From the NCBI RefSeq assembly GCF_001591025.1, contig NZ_BCTZ01000003.1:278422-342421 (forward strand): DNA of 64,000 nucleotides, in the 5' to 3' direction. How positions within the stretch are numbered: the first letter of the stretch is position 1; each line of letters begins with the position of its first letter. Shown here piece by piece: positions 54,402-61,740 of this stretch. Both the position numbers and the translations under genes were made by a program. The notes beneath the pieces were generated by a model. That model saw nothing but the letters and a program-made list of their open reading frames with translations. It was not told the DNA's origin and searched no databases. Origin of the DNA: Sphingomonas soli NBRC 100801. GTDB taxonomy: Bacteria > Pseudomonadota > Alphaproteobacteria > Sphingomonadales > Sphingomonadaceae.

Positions 54402-55888
54402 AGGTTGTCGTAGCTGGGGGTGTAGGAGCCGCCCAAGGCGAGTTCGTTCAGTGCATCGGCCATTGCATCGACCTGGTCGTCATGCGCCGCAGCGGGGAAC
54501 ATCGTCACTTCATTCAGGAAGGGCTCGATCCACGCATCTGCATCGGCATCTCCAGTGCGCAGGAGCCGAACATTTCCAACCTCCGCCTGTGAGGCTGCCG
54601 GGGTTGCCCTTGTCGCCTTGTCGCCGGTGACGCGTTCGACTTTAACGGCGTATCCGGCGAGTTCCTTCACGAACGTCTCTGCCTGCGCCTTGCCGGCCTG
54701 CCCAGGATCTTGAGGAAGGCGAATAATTACGTCCTTGCCGTCGGTACCAGCCCGCGCGCGCACGATACCACTGACCTCGCTCGGGGACCCCTGCAAGCGC
54801 TCCACCCCTTCGATGATGAATACGCCGTCGTCGCCACGGGACATTAAAACCCCGGCGGTCCAGTCTGGGTTATTCGAAGTAGCTTTCTTCGTCGCGGCAA
54901 GATCCCATGCTCGAACTCGGCGTCGCCGTCCGGCTGGGATAGCGCCGATCTCGCCGAACCAGTGCCGTTTGAACAAGCCACCTTCGCGCGGTGATGGCCG
55001 CTGCTGATGCTGGCCAGCGGTCGCGTACGGACCCATCGTCCGCTCAAGTTCATCGACAATGTCAGATGGAAACCGGGCCGGAAAGAGCAATTCACCCGCA
55101 TCGTTGCGCCAATCCTGCCCGACCTCGGTCACGCACTTGCGGTCGGGATCGAAGCGCATCGGGAGCATCAGGTGCACATACCCCAGCTTCTCGGCCAGGA
55201 TGATGCCGGAGACGTCGCGCTCGTGCAGGCGCTGCATCACCACGACGATCGCGCTGCTGTCAGGATTGTTCAAGCGCGTCGGCAGTGATTCCCGGAACCA
55301 TAGGTTCACTTTCTCGCGCTCGACCTCGCTATTTGCATTCTCGGCGCTCAGGGGGTCGTCGAGGATAACGCGGTCACCGCGGCGCCCGGTGATATTGCTG
55401 GGCGTGGCGACTTGCCGGAAGCCAGTGGCGGCATTCTCGAAATTGATTTTCTCGTTCTGGTCGCGGGTCAGCTGGACATGCTGGCCCCATCGCCGCTGGA
55501 ACCATGCTGACGACGCAAGGCGGCGACATTTTAGGTTGTCGCGGATGCCGAGCGCCTGCTCATGAGCCACTCCTACAAATCGAGTCGAGGGTCGAGCCTT
55601 CGGACCCCATTCCCACATCGGCCAGAACACGCCGCATATCGTGGACTTGGAGGTGCCCGGCGGGACGTTGATCAGCAGTCGTCGCAACCGCCCGTCGGTG
55701 ATTGCCTCAAGGTGCGCGCACATCACATCGATGTGAGGACCATGCACATAGGGCTGCCCCGGCTCGATAATAGGCCACGCGCGCTTGACGAACTCCGCGA
55801 GCGATGCGGCGCAGACATCGCGGTCGCGATCGACTTCCTCCTCCTCCAACAACGCGATAAGTTCGCGCTCCTCACTCTCCGTCAGCAT
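54398..55888 (-). CDS. Terminase large subunit
   Basis: 496 residues. The ATPase has Walker A VPPGTSKST (75-83) and Walker B VILDD (174-178). The RNase H-like nuclease has WDLAATKK (Asp329) and HDDQVDAM near residue 470. It packages DNA into the prohead. Its start overlaps the small subunit by 17 bp. Confidence 0.97.
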   Translation of the reverse strand: MLTESEERELIALLEEEEVDRDRDVCAASLAEFVKRAWPIIEPGQPYVHGPHIDVMCAHLEAITDGRLRRLLINVPPGTSKSTICGVFWPMWEWGPKARPSTRFVGVAHEQALGIRDNLKCRRLASSAWFQRRWGQHVQLTRDQNEKINFENAATGFRQVATPSNITGRRGDRVILDDPLSAENANSEVEREKVNLWFRESLPTRLNNPDSSAIVVVMQRLHERDVSGIILAEKLGYVHLMLPMRFDPDRKCVTEVGQDWRNDAGELLFPARFPSDIVDELERTMGPYATAGQHQQRPSPREGGLFKRHWFGEIGAIPAGRRRRVRAWDLAATKKATSNNPDWTAGVLMSRGDDGVFIIEGVERLQGSPSEVSGIVRARAGTDGKDVIIRLPQDPGQAGKAQAETFVKELAGYAVKVERVTGDKATRATPAASQAEVGNVRLLRTGDADADAWIEPFLNEVTMFPAAAHDDQVDAMADALNELALGGSYTPSYDNL

Positions 55889-56345
55889 GCCGTTTCACAA
55901 GTTCGGCAATGCGGGCTTTGCGAGCCTCGGGAGTGAGGTTGACGGTGACGTCAAGGCTCTCGCTGAATGCGCGGACCCCGACATGCTTACCCACCAATTC
56001 GAGCGCTTTGGCCGCTCCTGCGGCGTTGAATTCGAATAGCGGGTTGCCGAGATCGTCGCGGATTTGCTGGCCGCGACGGTCCAAGACCGGGTCCACTTCC
56101 TGCATGCAGCGTTCGTGGAGCTTAACCGCTTGAAGTAGCACGTAATTAGCGTCGATCTTGGTTTCAGCTGAGCGCTCAGCCTTAGCGGCGGCGATTGAAT
56201 CGGCGACTGAAGGATTCTGAAGGAGCTGATAGCCCTGCTCCATGGCAGTGCGGGCGCTATACCCAGCTCGGATCGCCGCCTGAGTAGCGTTCAGGTCGAC
56301 AAGATACTCCTCGACGAAGCGCTGCTGTTTCGGGGTTAGTGCCAT
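55872..56345 (-). CDS. Terminase small subunit
   Basis: 157 residues. ALTPKQQRFVEEYLVDLNAT and QAAIRAGYS give the N-terminal helix-turn-helix of the Terminase_2 family; AAGAAKALELVGKHVGV is the usual oligomerisation region. It recognises packaging sites. It is the first packaging gene after element copy 8. Confidence 0.93.
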   Translation of the reverse strand: MALTPKQQRFVEEYLVDLNATQAAIRAGYSARTAMEQGYQLLQNPSVADSIAAAKAERSAETKIDANYVLLQAVKLHERCMQEVDPVLDRRGQQIRDDLGNPLFEFNAAGAAKALELVGKHVGVRAFSESLDVTVNLTPEARKARIAELVKRHADGE

Positions 56346-56354
56346 ACGCGCCTC

Positions 56355-56648
56355 CTATTCCTTCCGCTCACGGCTCGTTACCGCCGTCAGTGTCCGCCCC
56401 ATCACGTACCGCGCCGACCTGCGATGCGGCGACAACTTGAGCTCCGACCCGATCAGCCTGGCGCGTTCCCGACGGAGATCATCGCCGCCGCTCTGTTCGA
56501 TCCAGCGAATGATGATCCGCCAGTTTGTCGCGTAGTGTTCCTCGATCTCCTTGCACTGGCCCAGGCGCAGGAAGACCTCACGGAAATCGACGGGACAGGG
56601 GCGGTATGGCCGGACCGTGCCAGTGTCCCAGACCCGCTTTTTCGTCAT
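56355..56648 (-). CDS. Hypothetical phage protein before terminase
   Basis: 97 residues from the ATG at 56648. FREVFLRLGQCKEIEEHYAT and NWRIIIRWIEQSGG suggest a helix-turn-helix; the C terminus is basic. The element at 56378 lies within its last codons (LTAVT). It could be a late regulator but is not recognised. Confidence 0.6.
   Translation of the reverse strand: MTKKRVWDTGTVRPYRPCPVDFREVFLRLGQCKEIEEHYATNWRIIIRWIEQSGGDDLRRERARLIGSELKLSPHRRSARYVMGRTLTAVTSRERKE
56378..56390 (-). promoter_or_regulatory. 13-bp late-gene boundary element, copy 8
   Basis: CTGACGGCGGTAA 33 nt upstream of the terminase small subunit start, inside the preceding gene. T-A at positions 34-35 is present and, unlike most other copies, an AGGAGG ribosome site follows. 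Confidence 0.75.
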
Positions 56649-56760
56649 GAGCACGACGCCCGTACCCCATCGCCCGTCCAGTGCCGAGTGCGTGCTCCGT
56701 GCAGCCCCATCACTCCCTCCCGAGATCAGGGGAGGCGATAGCGAGCATCATCAGTTCCAT
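56645..56760 (-). other. Two tiny overlapping ORFs
   Basis: 16 codons (56760-56710, starts MELMMLAIASPD) and 21 codons (56710-56645, starts MGLHGARTRH) are linked to their neighbours by stop-start overlaps (TAATG, TGATG, ATGA). They may only carry ribosomes from gene to gene. Confidence 0.35.
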
Positions 56761-57398
56761 TACGCCGCTTTCTCCTCTACTGGGGATTGGATATCGATGC
56801 CATGTGCGGCGTACCAATCTGCGTCCGGTGCGATCGGCGGGCCTCGGTGGGCTGTGCTGGCTTTAGTCACCTCCGGCTCTATCCCGCATTCGAGCATGAT
56901 CCGGCGGGCCTGCTCCGGCGTGCAGCGCGGTTCCTCGGGTTCCGTTGGCTCGACCATCTTCGCCAGAGCCGCCTCTACGTCGGACAAGTCGCGCTTGCGC
57001 TTGGCCCACAGGTCCTGAATCGCGGTCAGGATCGCCGGGACGACCTTCGCCGGGTGGTCGCATACCTTGCGGGCATGGGCGCAGCCGATGTCGAGTAGAT
57101 CCGCAGGGATGCCGTCGAGCGTCACCCATGCCGCGCGGAGCCAGTCTTCCCGGTCGGCCTCGGTCATGCCAGTAGGCGCGACCAGCGACAGGCACGGCGT
57201 AAGCGCGCACCCGAATTGCTCAGCGTTGGCCGATCGCAACTGCTTCCGCGCCTCGATCAGGGCCAACTCTGCGGAGGGCCTCAAAGTCGGGCTCAGTGTT
57301 CTGGCGTTGGGGCTGACCAAAGACAGAAATCGCGGCAGCGTTCGTTCTGCCGAGTTCAGGGCGATCGTCACTGCCGTTGCGGGAGAATTGTCGGTCAT
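56760..57398 (-). CDS. Hypothetical early phage protein
   Basis: 212 residues. LRAAWVTLDGIPADLLDIGC and HARKVCDHPAKVVPAILTAI form a helical core; the C terminus has TPEQARRIMLECGIE. The position after the DUF1376 gene suggests a replication helper, but no family is recognised. Its first 60 codons overlap the upstream gene by 179 bp, so a later start is possible. Confidence 0.6.
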   Translation of the reverse strand: MTDNSPATAVTIALNSAERTLPRFLSLVSPNARTLSPTLRPSAELALIEARKQLRSANAEQFGCALTPCLSLVAPTGMTEADREDWLRAAWVTLDGIPADLLDIGCAHARKVCDHPAKVVPAILTAIQDLWAKRKRDLSDVEAALAKMVEPTEPEEPRCTPEQARRIMLECGIEPEVTKASTAHRGPPIAPDADWYAAHGIDIQSPVEEKAA

Positions 57399-58098
57399 AT
57401 TTGCCCTCGATGAGCTTTGCGAAATTGCCGGACTTCACGATGAAATCGAAATCGAACCATGTCGGCGGAGGCTGTGCGGTCAGCAGTGGCGAGGCGACGG
57501 CGCGGGCTATCGCTGCGGTCCACCCGTCCATGCCGTCGTCGCGGATTCTCGCTCGCAAGGCTGCTTGGCGGGTTGGCGTGAACTTCTTGACCTGCGCCCA
57601 ACCAGTGGCTGCGCATGCATCGTTCCAGACTTGAAGGGCAGGCAAGGCCGAAACCACGGGTAGAGGCGTAGCCTCTACTACTTCTACCTCTTCTCTTATC
57701 TTCTCTTCTCGCTTAGGCTCAGCTTGGGCTATGTTGTTGTTTTTCAAAGGTTGGCCCGCGTTTTCGGCGCGCTTTCGCCCACCTTTCGCTCCGCTTTCAG
57801 CGCGTTCTCGCGAAGATAATTCGGTCGAAACCAACTCGAAATCCGCGCGAGCGTTCGAAAGCAGCCCATTTTCCGCATAAATTTTGCCGAGATCGAGCAG
57901 CCTATCGCGGATGCTATTCCACTTACGAATGGACACGCCGCAGACGCCTGAAAGCCATCGCGCATCGTCTGGAATCGGCGCGCCGCGATCGTAGATCAGG
58001 TCCAGGCAAAGGCTGTATGCGCCCTTCTCTTCGAGCGTCAGCATCATCGTGCCATGGATGAAGTCTGCTCCGCAGCGCTTGTACCATCTGGCGCTCAC
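57220..58098 (-). CDS. DUF1376 protein, probable phage replication protein
   Basis: 292 residues from a GTG overlapping the upstream stop. WYKRCGADFIHGTMMLTLEE, GAYSLCLDLIYDRGAPIPDD and WLSGVCGVSIRKWNSIRDRL are the DUF1376 domain. The middle is basic and linker-like, and the C-terminal region (WDFDF-like TWFDFDFIVKSGNFAKLIEG) is common in phage replication initiators. Confidence 0.82.
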   Translation of the reverse strand: MSARWYKRCGADFIHGTMMLTLEEKGAYSLCLDLIYDRGAPIPDDARWLSGVCGVSIRKWNSIRDRLLDLGKIYAENGLLSNARADFELVSTELSSRERAESGAKGGRKRAENAGQPLKNNNIAQAEPKREEKIREEVEVVEATPLPVVSALPALQVWNDACAATGWAQVKKFTPTRQAALRARIRDDGMDGWTAAIARAVASPLLTAQPPPTWFDFDFIVKSGNFAKLIEGKYDRQFSRNGSDDRPELGRTNAAAISVFGQPQRQNTEPDFEALRRVGPDRGAEAVAIGQR

Positions 58099-58442
58099 AT
58101 GCGCCTCCGCGACTGCTGAAGCTCGCCCGTGCGGGCGTAGCGGGCCGTGTCCGCGGCGATCAGCCCTTCCACCACACAGCGGGCCTCGGCGGCCAGCAGG
58201 TGCTTCACGCGGGTCAATTCGCGATAATAATCCTGATACTCGAACGGGCACCAATCCAGACGCGTTCGATTATACCTGCGAAGTGGCGCCAGAACCCGCT
58301 CACGCAGCGCGGGGTCCGACCATTGACGGCGGTTCTGTTCAGCCGTGCGTGGGCCGTTGTTAGCCGCGCCGTAGTGTAGCCGGCACCAGCCAGTCCGGTT
58401 GACCGCGCTGAGTTGCTTGCCGCAAGTTTTGCAGGCGCTCAT
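58095..58442 (-). CDS. Small Cys-containing early protein
   Basis: 115 residues from the ATG at 58442. CKTCGKQLSAVNRTGWCRLH is a small zinc-finger-like start; the rest is Arg-rich and helical. It overlaps both neighbours by four bases. Function is unknown. Confidence 0.65.
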   Translation of the reverse strand: MSACKTCGKQLSAVNRTGWCRLHYGAANNGPRTAEQNRRQWSDPALRERVLAPLRRYNRTRLDWCPFEYQDYYRELTRVKHLLAAEARCVVEGLIAADTARYARTGELQQSRRRM

Positions 58443-58789
58443 TCGCCGCAGCCGATCGTCACGACAACGCGGCCACCGGCGCACACGTCCCCAAACTCAT
58501 AGCTGGGCAGGAACCGACTATCGTTGACGCCAAGCGCTGTGGCGATGCCATCGAGTGCGGGCTTCATTCGGTTCGGATAGTTGGTGCGGTCACCGCGGCG
58601 ATTTGGCGGCTCGAAGCGGATATGCAGGCGGATATCGCCCGTTATCGGAATATCGATATCGCCAGCCGCCAGCGTAGCCAGCCGCGCCCATTCGCGGTGC
58701 TTCTTGGTCGCACCGATCTTCGCCCACCGGCGATTGCCGTTGGCGTGCCCTGAGAGCAATGACGGAGGCCAGGGCACGACGACTTGCAC
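58439..58789 (-). CDS. rusA: RusA-like Holliday junction resolvase
   Basis: 116 residues from a GTG. VPWPPSLLSGHANGNRRWAK, the central NYPNRMKPALDGIATALGVN and DSRFLPSYEFGD hold the acidic residues of RusA. It resolves branched phage DNA before packaging. Confidence 0.85.
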   Translation of the reverse strand: MQVVVPWPPSLLSGHANGNRRWAKIGATKKHREWARLATLAAGDIDIPITGDIRLHIRFEPPNRRGDRTNYPNRMKPALDGIATALGVNDSRFLPSYEFGDVCAGGRVVVTIGCGE

Positions 58790-59026
58790 TTAGAAGCCTA
58801 GCGCGAGCTGATAGGTTTCGCGGATGGCTTCTTGCTCGTCGCGCTTGTGCTTTTCTATCGCACGCTGGCTGATCGACCACCGCATCGCCGGCACGTCGAA
58901 GCCGCGGCTCTTCGCCTCCGCGAAAACATCCTTGATATCGTCCTGAATACCCTTCTTCTCTTCGATAAGCCGCTCAGCGCGCTCAATCAGAAGGCGCAGT
59001 TCATCGGCAGCGATGTTCTCGGTCAT
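58790..59026 (-). CDS. GapR-like nucleoid protein (DUF2312)
   Basis: 78 residues. LIERAERLIEEKKGIQDDIK, DVFAEAKSRGFDVPAMRWSI and QEAIRETYQLALGF follow the GapR/DUF2312 pattern. GapR of Caulobacter clamps over-twisted DNA ahead of forks. A phage copy beside the replication genes may aid or redirect replication. The middle segment (SQRAIEKHKR) differs from chromosomal GapR. Confidence 0.8.
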   Translation of the reverse strand: MTENIAADELRLLIERAERLIEEKKGIQDDIKDVFAEAKSRGFDVPAMRWSISQRAIEKHKRDEQEAIRETYQLALGF

Positions 59027-59190
59027 ATGGGGTTTCCGATCGATTGTGGTTTGTTAAGAGGATCGTCCCGCATCCGCCGCACGGCGGCCCTGGCATGTGC
59101 CGCGCGCGATCGGCGGCCCTCCTGCTCGCGGGTAATGACGCGGTGACCGGGGGTCAGGAGATAGGGCGCGAGGTCTAGGGGCTGCATCAT
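59023..59190 (-). CDS. Short basic early protein
   Basis: 55 residues (MMQPLDLAPYLLTPGHRVIT, then Arg/Ala-rich). It overlaps the upstream stop and the downstream start by four bases each, which supports translation. Function is unknown. Confidence 0.55.
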   Translation of the reverse strand: MMQPLDLAPYLLTPGHRVITREQEGRRSRAAHARAAVRRMRDDPLNKPQSIGNPI

Positions 59191-59582
59191 CGTGCGACCC
59201 CTGCCTGCCGACAGGCCGCGTCGAACCGCTCACCATGCAGCCAGTGCGCGCCGGTCTGGAGGTGACGACGCAGCAACAGACGACAAGCCTGTGCTTCCGG
59301 CGAGAGTGCCAGCACCGGCTCAGGGGTCCGCACCACCTCGATCAGCTTCGGCGGCGCGCTACGACCACTCAGCTCGGACGGAATGGCCCGTGACGCTCCG
59401 CCTGGCGACGGCGCGGGAATGCCCAGCTTCGACCGATGCGAGATGAACTTGGCGGCGATCGCGTCCGGGGACCTCCCAGGGAACAGGTGGAAGCAGCGCC
59501 GGGAATGCACACCGGCACGAACCAGCCCGTCGAGTTGCGCCAGTTCCTGTTCGGACCAGCGGTTGGCGTTGCGCGGGGTCAT
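59187..59582 (-). CDS. SANT/Myb-like DNA-binding protein
   Basis: 131 residues. RWSEQELAQLDGLVRAGVHS, FPGRSPDAIAAKFISHRSKL resembles a Myb/SANT-type helix-turn-helix. It probably binds DNA in the early operon. No exact family is recognised. Confidence 0.65.
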   Translation of the reverse strand: MTPRNANRWSEQELAQLDGLVRAGVHSRRCFHLFPGRSPDAIAAKFISHRSKLGIPAPSPGGASRAIPSELSGRSAPPKLIEVVRTPEPVLALSPEAQACRLLLRRHLQTGAHWLHGERFDAACRQAGVAR

Positions 59583-60241
59583 GCTGCTTGGTCCGTCGCG
59601 ACAGGATAGTCACCGGCGCGCTCAAGGCGCTTCCGGCAGGGGGCAATCCAGCCGAAGCGCGCGTGCGGGTGAGCCATCTTGCCTACGGTGGACGGACGCC
59701 AGATGATCCAGCAGTAAGCGGTGGCAGTGGAGCCCGTCGCAGTCAGCTTGCCCTTGTGCATCACGACGCGCTCACTGAATTGCAGGACGTGTGCGGGCTG
59801 GTGCGCCGAGAATAGCCGCTCAAACCGACCGACGCCCTCAAGGAAAGCCGTCCGCACGATCATGGCGACGCCGACGTGGCTGAGCGCCAGCGCGCGCTCA
59901 ATGAACTGCTCGGCGAGCCGGAACGGAGGGTTGGTGATTGTCCAGTCGGTCCGATCGAGATGCGCGATCGGACCGAACAGGTAGTCGCGGACCTTGAAGC
60001 CAGCCCCATAATCGTGGACGTCGCTTGCCAGCACGTGGCCGAACGCCTCGAACAGCGGCTTGACCATATGGCCCCGATTCGCAGCCGGTTCGCGGCACGA
60101 CATCGCGGAGAGATCGAACCCCTCGTCGCCCAGGAACTCGCAAAGCGCCCGCGTCGCCCAAGGTGGCGTAGGGAAATCGTCGAGCGAATCGTGCGCTTCG
60201 ACACGGCGCTGCATGACGGCGGTGGAACGGTTCTGGGTCAC
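59579..60241 (-). CDS. Adenine-specific DNA methyltransferase-like protein
   Basis: 220 residues from a GTG overlapping the upstream stop. FPTPPWATRALCEFL (23-37), EPAANRGHM (51-59, SAM motif region) and TNPPF (103-107, catalytic) define an N6-adenine methylase. It is one of three methylases in this prophage. Confidence 0.82.
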   Translation of the reverse strand: MTQNRSTAVMQRRVEAHDSLDDFPTPPWATRALCEFLGDEGFDLSAMSCREPAANRGHMVKPLFEAFGHVLASDVHDYGAGFKVRDYLFGPIAHLDRTDWTITNPPFRLAEQFIERALALSHVGVAMIVRTAFLEGVGRFERLFSAHQPAHVLQFSERVVMHKGKLTATGSTATAYCWIIWRPSTVGKMAHPHARFGWIAPCRKRLERAGDYPVATDQAA

Positions 60242-60726
60242 GAAACCCTCCGCAGTGCCGGACGCCGGATTTCCTCGATCCGCGCCAGCCACGTGCCGAG
60301 CGTCCGGTAGCATTTACGCAGCCGCCCCTCGTCCTTGAGCAAGAGTTCGTGGTCGGTCGTCGCGGTCCCGCCCGGGCTGTCCGGTGCTTCAGCCTGCGCC
60401 GTCTCGTGCGCCAGCGCGATGAGATCGATGGTCAGCGGGTCGGACGTACAGATCGCATCGGCGCCGACATTCTTGAGCCCGTATTCGCGGTCCAGTTCGT
60501 CATGGGCGCTGTCATCCCAGGCGAGCAGGTTCCAGATCTTGTCCGCGGTCGGCAGGGATGCGCCGGACTTTATATTGCGCAACTGGCGATCGCCGACGCC
60601 GAGCCAGAGCGCGACCTGACCATCACCATGCTGATCGCACAGCCGGGACAGCGCGCGCAGCCATTTTGAGCGGAATTGCTGTTCCGTGAGCGGTTGCACG
60701 CGCGGAACGACATTACTGCGCTGCAT
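60238..60726 (-). CDS. Helix-turn-helix phage protein
   Basis: 162 residues from the ATG at 60726, with AGGG upstream. HGDGQVALWLGVGDRQLRNI and SGASLPTADKIWNLLAW form an XRE-like helix-turn-helix. The C-terminal half is helical. It may regulate early genes. Confidence 0.7.
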   Translation of the reverse strand: MQRSNVVPRVQPLTEQQFRSKWLRALSRLCDQHGDGQVALWLGVGDRQLRNIKSGASLPTADKIWNLLAWDDSAHDELDREYGLKNVGADAICTSDPLTIDLIALAHETAQAEAPDSPGGTATTDHELLLKDEGRLRKCYRTLGTWLARIEEIRRPALRRVS

Positions 60727-60895
60727 CGGTATCCCTTTCATCATGAACAAAGCTATCCGCCCCGACGCCCAGCCAGTGGGAGTCATCCTGAAGCGCGCGC
60801 TCCAGAGCATCGGCGCGGGCTGCGGATCGGCAGATTGCGAGGGTGAAGGTGAGCCCGGTGAGGGCTGCGAATGCGGCGAGGGCGAGCGGGATCAT
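60713..60895 (-). CDS. Small membrane protein in the early operon
   Basis: 60 residues. One N-terminal helix (MIPLALAAFAALTGLTFTLA) and an acidic tail. It overlaps the Dcm stop by four bases. Function is unknown. Confidence 0.65.
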   Translation of the reverse strand: MIPLALAAFAALTGLTFTLAICRSAARADALERALQDDSHWLGVGADSFVHDERDTDAAQ

Positions 60896-61653
60896 GCGGC
60901 CTCCGATGCGGGGGTGGCGCGGTGAGCAGCCAGGATCGCATTGCCTATAAGCTCGACCAATTGCGGGTTTACGGCGTTCCCGAGCTGCTTATTGCGGTGT
61001 ACCCCTCGGGGAATCCCATGACCTGTTCCGCGGTCTCTGGCACCGGATACCGTTGGCCAAGCACAAGGCTGCACCAGTCCTGCCAGTTGTTGCGCTCGGG
61101 ATTGCTGACACCACGCCTGGGTGACTGTCTGCCGCCCTTGAACGCGGTGGCGTTGGGGGTAGGCCACAACCCACACTCGGTCCCGAAGCTGTCGGGCACC
61201 AGCGTAGGAAGCTGGTATGCAATGCCATTCAGCATCATACCCGATCGCGGCCAAGCATCCGAGAACACGGCCAAGGCCCCGTCCAAGCAGAGCTGCGACG
61301 TTCTCCACGACGATGATTCCCGGTCGAATGTCGCAAATGAGGCGGTAGTAGTGGAACCACAGCCCGCTTCGTGCGCCGTCAAGACCTTCGCCACCGCCTG
61401 CGAGACTAACGTCTTGGCAGGGAAATCCTCCAACGATTGCAGTCGGGCGTATCCCGTCTGCTCGAAGTCGATCACCGGTAAGTTCGCGAACATCGTCATA
61501 GATAGGGACACCCGGGAAGCGTGCGCGCAGAGTCGCCTGCGCCTCGCGGTCGAACTCGCACAGTGCGACCGTTTCGAAACCGCCAGTGCGCTCAAGCCCA
61601 AGGTCGATGCCCCCGATGCCAGCGAACAGCGAAAGGACTTTGTACGGTTCCAC
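60892..61653 (-). CDS. DNA cytosine-5 methyltransferase
   Basis: 253 residues from a GTG. Motif I FAGIGG (10-15), motif IV GGFPCQDVS with catalytic Cys79, motif VI VVENVAALL (Glu117) and C-terminal QLGNAVNPQLVELIG are all present, so the enzyme looks complete. It probably modifies phage DNA; no partner nuclease is adjacent. Another family-like frame runs inside it. Confidence 0.93.
   Translation of the reverse strand: MEPYKVLSLFAGIGGIDLGLERTGGFETVALCEFDREAQATLRARFPGVPIYDDVRELTGDRLRADGIRPTAIVGGFPCQDVSLAGGGEGLDGARSGLWFHYYRLICDIRPGIIVVENVAALLGRGLGRVLGCLAAIGYDAEWHCIPASYAGARQLRDRVWVVAYPQRHRVQGRQTVTQAWCQQSRAQQLAGLVQPCAWPTVSGARDRGTGHGIPRGVHRNKQLGNAVNPQLVELIGNAILAAHRATPASEAA
60969..61499 (-). CDS. 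Possible overprinted gene inside the cytosine methylase gene
   Basis: 176 codons in a different frame of the same strand. SFATFDRESSSWRTSQLCLD, FSDAWPRSGMMLNGIAYQLP, GLWPTPNATAFKGG and EQVMGFPEGYTA match a family often annotated as methylase-related in phages. Because motif VI of Dcm encodes WPRSGM in this frame, the family may be an alternate-frame artefact of Dcm. The start is arbitrary (ATG 61499). Confidence 0.4.
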   Translation of the reverse strand: MTMFANLPVIDFEQTGYARLQSLEDFPAKTLVSQAVAKVLTAHEAGCGSTTTASFATFDRESSSWRTSQLCLDGALAVFSDAWPRSGMMLNGIAYQLPTLVPDSFGTECGLWPTPNATAFKGGRQSPRRGVSNPERNNWQDWCSLVLGQRYPVPETAEQVMGFPEGYTAISSSGTP

Positions 61654-61740
61654 CTAACCCCCCAGACCCGCCCGATCGCCATGACCGGAGCCATTGCGGG
61701 GCGAAGAGGGAGGGGTCAGCGGGGGAATGGGGAGGTTCAT
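61654..61740 (-). CDS. Tiny Pro-rich coupled ORF
   Basis: 28 codons (MNLPIPPLTPPSSPRN). It overlaps the phosphatase stop by four bases and ends directly before the Dcm GTG, so it may couple their translation. Confidence 0.35.
   Translation of the reverse strand: MNLPIPPLTPPSSPRNGSGHGDRAGLGG

Noticed and set aside
60214..60224. Partial match to the 13-bp late element on the plus strand
   Set aside because: TGACGGCGGT lies inside the adenine methylase gene in the wrong orientation and lacks the final AA.
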